Position numbers and translations under genes: made by a program. From DATDPY01 sp964395765 (lineage in GTDB: Bacteria; Bacteroidota; Bacteroidia; Cytophagales; Cyclobacteriaceae), in the NCBI GenBank assembly GCA_964395765.1, contig CAYNCU010000100.1, positions 1 to 14,994 on the forward strand: DNA of 14,994 nt, in the 5' to 3' direction. The notes beneath the pieces are model-generated. The model was given only the letters and a program-made list of their open reading frames with translations, had not been told where the DNA came from and did not search any database. Shown here in pieces: positions 13,625-14,994 of this stretch. Position 1 is the stretch's first letter, and the number at the start of each line of letters is the position of its first letter.

Positions 13625-14563
13625 ATGAATTACCAGGCTCCTTATACCGTTCTGATGATCCGCCCTTCATCCTTCGGTTTTAATACCCAGACCCGGGATT
13701 CCAATGCCTTTCAAAAGCCGGTGAATGAACACAACGCCTCTTCCATACCTGCCAGGGCGATCAGGGAATTTGACCGGATGGCGAGAACGCTGAAAGGGGA
13801 AGGAGTGAACGTAATCATCATAAATGATTCCCCGTTACCGGTCAAGCCGGATTCCGTATTCGTCAATAACTGGATAACTTTCCACCATGACGGAACCATT
13901 GTACTGTATCCCATGCAGGCTGAAAACAGGAGACCCGAACGAAGGCTGGATCTGTTAAACCTCCTTCAGAAAAAATATCACTATGACATTAAAAAGATCA
14001 TCGACCTGACGGGTTTTGAAAATGAAAGGAAATTCCTCGAAGGGACCGGCAGCATCGTTTTCGATTATATGAATAAAAAGGCGTATGCCTGCCTTTCTCC
14101 ACGTACGGATGAATCACTTGTAAACCTTTTATGCAGGGAAATCGGCTTCAAGCCTGTTATATTTAACGCCACCGACGATTCGGGAACCCCGGTTTATCAC
14201 ACCAATGTGATCCTGTGTATCGCAAGCCGTTTTGCTTTGGTTTGCCTCGATTCGATCCGTGATCCCCGCCAGCGGAGAATGTTATCCGATACATTCAAAA
14301 AATCAAAACTAAGCGTCATCAAGATCACTATGGATCAAATGGAACGATTTTCGGGAAATATGATCGAGCTAAAAGGTAACCGGAAAAAAAATATCATAGT
14401 GATGTCAAAGACAGCCCATTCCGTTTTGACTAAAAAACAATTGAAAGATCTTTCAAAATACGTGACACCGGTGGCCGTGGATATCCCTTTGATTGAGAAG
14501 ATCGGCGGGGGCAGTGCGCGTTGCATGATTGCCGGCGTTTTTAATCCGGAAATAAAAATATAA
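13625..14563 (+). CDS. ctlX: CtlX-like amidinotransferase/arginine deiminase-family hydrolase
   Basis: The 312-residue protein belongs to the amidinotransferase (guanidino-group-modifying) superfamily. The usual catalytic elements are visible: PDSVFVNNW (75-83), EGTGS (139-143), His192 in PVYHTNVILC and the nucleophile Cys300 in GGGSARCMIAGVF. The pattern and length fit the group annotated as citrulline utilisation hydrolase CtlX, known in Francisella as a citrulline ureidase. The substrate cannot be read from the sequence, and a dimethylarginine- or arginine-directed hydrolase is possible. It is a single-gene unit with its own terminator and no arginine-pathway neighbours. The start is the first ATG before the conserved APYTVLMIRP segment. 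The family is confident; the exact role and the symbol are less so. Confidence 0.82.
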   Translation: MNYQAPYTVLMIRPSSFGFNTQTRDSNAFQKPVNEHNASSIPARAIREFDRMARTLKGEGVNVIIINDSPLPVKPDSVFVNNWITFHHDGTIVLYPMQAENRRPERRLDLLNLLQKKYHYDIKKIIDLTGFENERKFLEGTGSIVFDYMNKKAYACLSPRTDESLVNLLCREIGFKPVIFNATDDSGTPVYHTNVILCIASRFALVCLDSIRDPRQRRMLSDTFKKSKLSVIKITMDQMERFSGNMIELKGNRKKNIIVMSKTAHSVLTKKQLKDLSKYVTPVAVDIPLIEKIGGGSARCMIAGVFNPEIKI

Positions 14564-14595
14564 ATAAATCCCGGCAGCAATTCCGGGATTTATTT
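14562..14595. terminator. Strong bidirectional terminator between convergent genes
   Basis: AAATAAATCCCGG (14562-14574) is perfectly complementary to CCGGGATTTATTT (14583-14595): 13 pairs around an eight-base loop. The AT-rich outer arms supply a T-rich tail on both strands, so the hairpin can serve ctlX (its stop codon overlaps the stem by two bases) and the convergent gene ending at 14614. Confidence 0.85.
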
Positions 14596-14613
14596 CGAAG
14601 ATCAGCTTGCAGA

Positions 14614-14985
14614 TTAAGCAGGAGGCGCCTGTGGCACCCCGGCTGCAGGAACACCATCCAACGGGGTATAGGTGTAATTCCCGAAGGCCAGTATCGGCAG
14701 GAAAATAAAGCCCAGCAAAATTAGTCCGATCGTAAATCCAACGCCCTGGCCGAAGGATAACGAGAGCCGGTGGATGGCAATTATCATGATAACAATATCC
14801 ACCACCGGGATCAATAAAAGCAAGATCCACCACCATGGTTTCCTGATCACTTCGAAAAACACAATCAAATCATAAATGGGGATGAGGGCAGCCCAACCGG
14901 GCTTTTTGGCTTTGGTGAATATCACCCAAACGGAGGCAATGTAGAGGATGGCAAGCAGGAATGAAATTAATCCGTAGGCTCTCAT
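14614..14985 (-). CDS. Small integral membrane protein, DUF5684-like
   Basis: The 123-residue protein has about four hydrophobic segments, near residues 4-24, 33-47, 50-70 and 82-100. The conserved pattern KKPGWAALIPIY, then KPWWWILLLLIP, SFGQGVGFT and a final FLPILAFG-x-x-x-Y fits the DUF5684 family of Bacteroidota and other bacteria, whose function is unknown. The C-terminus after Tyr is a short Pro/Ala-rich tail (GVPAAGVPQAPPA), probably disordered. The gene is complete, with its ATG at 14983-14985; its promoter lies outside the window. It is convergent with ctlX. Confidence 0.8.
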   Translation of the reverse strand: MRAYGLISFLLAILYIASVWVIFTKAKKPGWAALIPIYDLIVFFEVIRKPWWWILLLLIPVVDIVIMIIAIHRLSLSFGQGVGFTIGLILLGFIFLPILAFGNYTYTPLDGVPAAGVPQAPPA

Positions 14986-14994
14986 AAGTTAAGG

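Overview
The window comes from a Bacteroidota (Bacteroidetes) chromosome, probably a draft or metagenome scaffold because it contains a run of exactly 100 Ns (12766-12865). The phylum assignment rests on three things. The only convincing promoter has the Bacteroidota form (TTTG, 19 bases, TAnnTTTG). Genes mostly lack Shine-Dalgarno sequences and have A-rich start regions. The flanking genes (a secreted MORN-repeat/beta-barrel protein and a DUF5684-type membrane protein) are typical of the phylum. I cannot name a genus.

Layout: (1) 4-1908, minus strand: a secreted protein with 14 MORN-type repeats and a barrel-like C-terminus. (2) 1909-2349: divergent intergenic region holding a promoter (2165-2195), a short leader peptide gene (2198-2269) and an attenuator (2263-2328). 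(3) 2350-12569, plus strand: a tightly packed 12-gene operon trpE-trpG-trpD-trpC-trpF-trpB-trpA-aroF-hisH-hisA-hisF-hisIE. Most junctions overlap or have at most 12 bases between genes; the exception is 79 bases before trpA. (4) 12570-13624: a gene-poor kilobase with a weak terminator, a repeat element broken by the assembly gap, a second hairpin and what look like decayed gene fragments on the minus strand. (5) 13625-14563: a CtlX-type amidinotransferase-family hydrolase. It is separated by a strong bidirectional terminator from a convergent four-helix membrane protein (14614-14985).

The operon encodes all seven tryptophan-pathway proteins from chorismate, the first enzyme of the shikimate pathway (DAHP synthase, metabolite-regulated type), and only the later part of histidine synthesis (HisIE, HisA, HisH/HisF). 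hisG, hisD, hisC and hisB are not in the window, so the histidine genes are split and half of them sit under the tryptophan promoter.

The most interesting signal is the leader peptide. Its core reads Trp-His-Trp-Trp-Trp-His, so it carries control codons for both amino acids made by the operon. Downstream are two mutually exclusive RNA structures: an 18-pair antiterminator (2263-2315) and an intrinsic terminator (2298-2328). The leader stop codon lies inside the 5' arm of the antiterminator. A ribosome that reaches the stop would therefore block the antiterminator and favour termination, while one stalled at the Trp/His codons would leave it free to form. I infer from this a transcription attenuator that senses both tryptophan and histidine. 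The sequence supports the layout; the dual sensing itself is inference.
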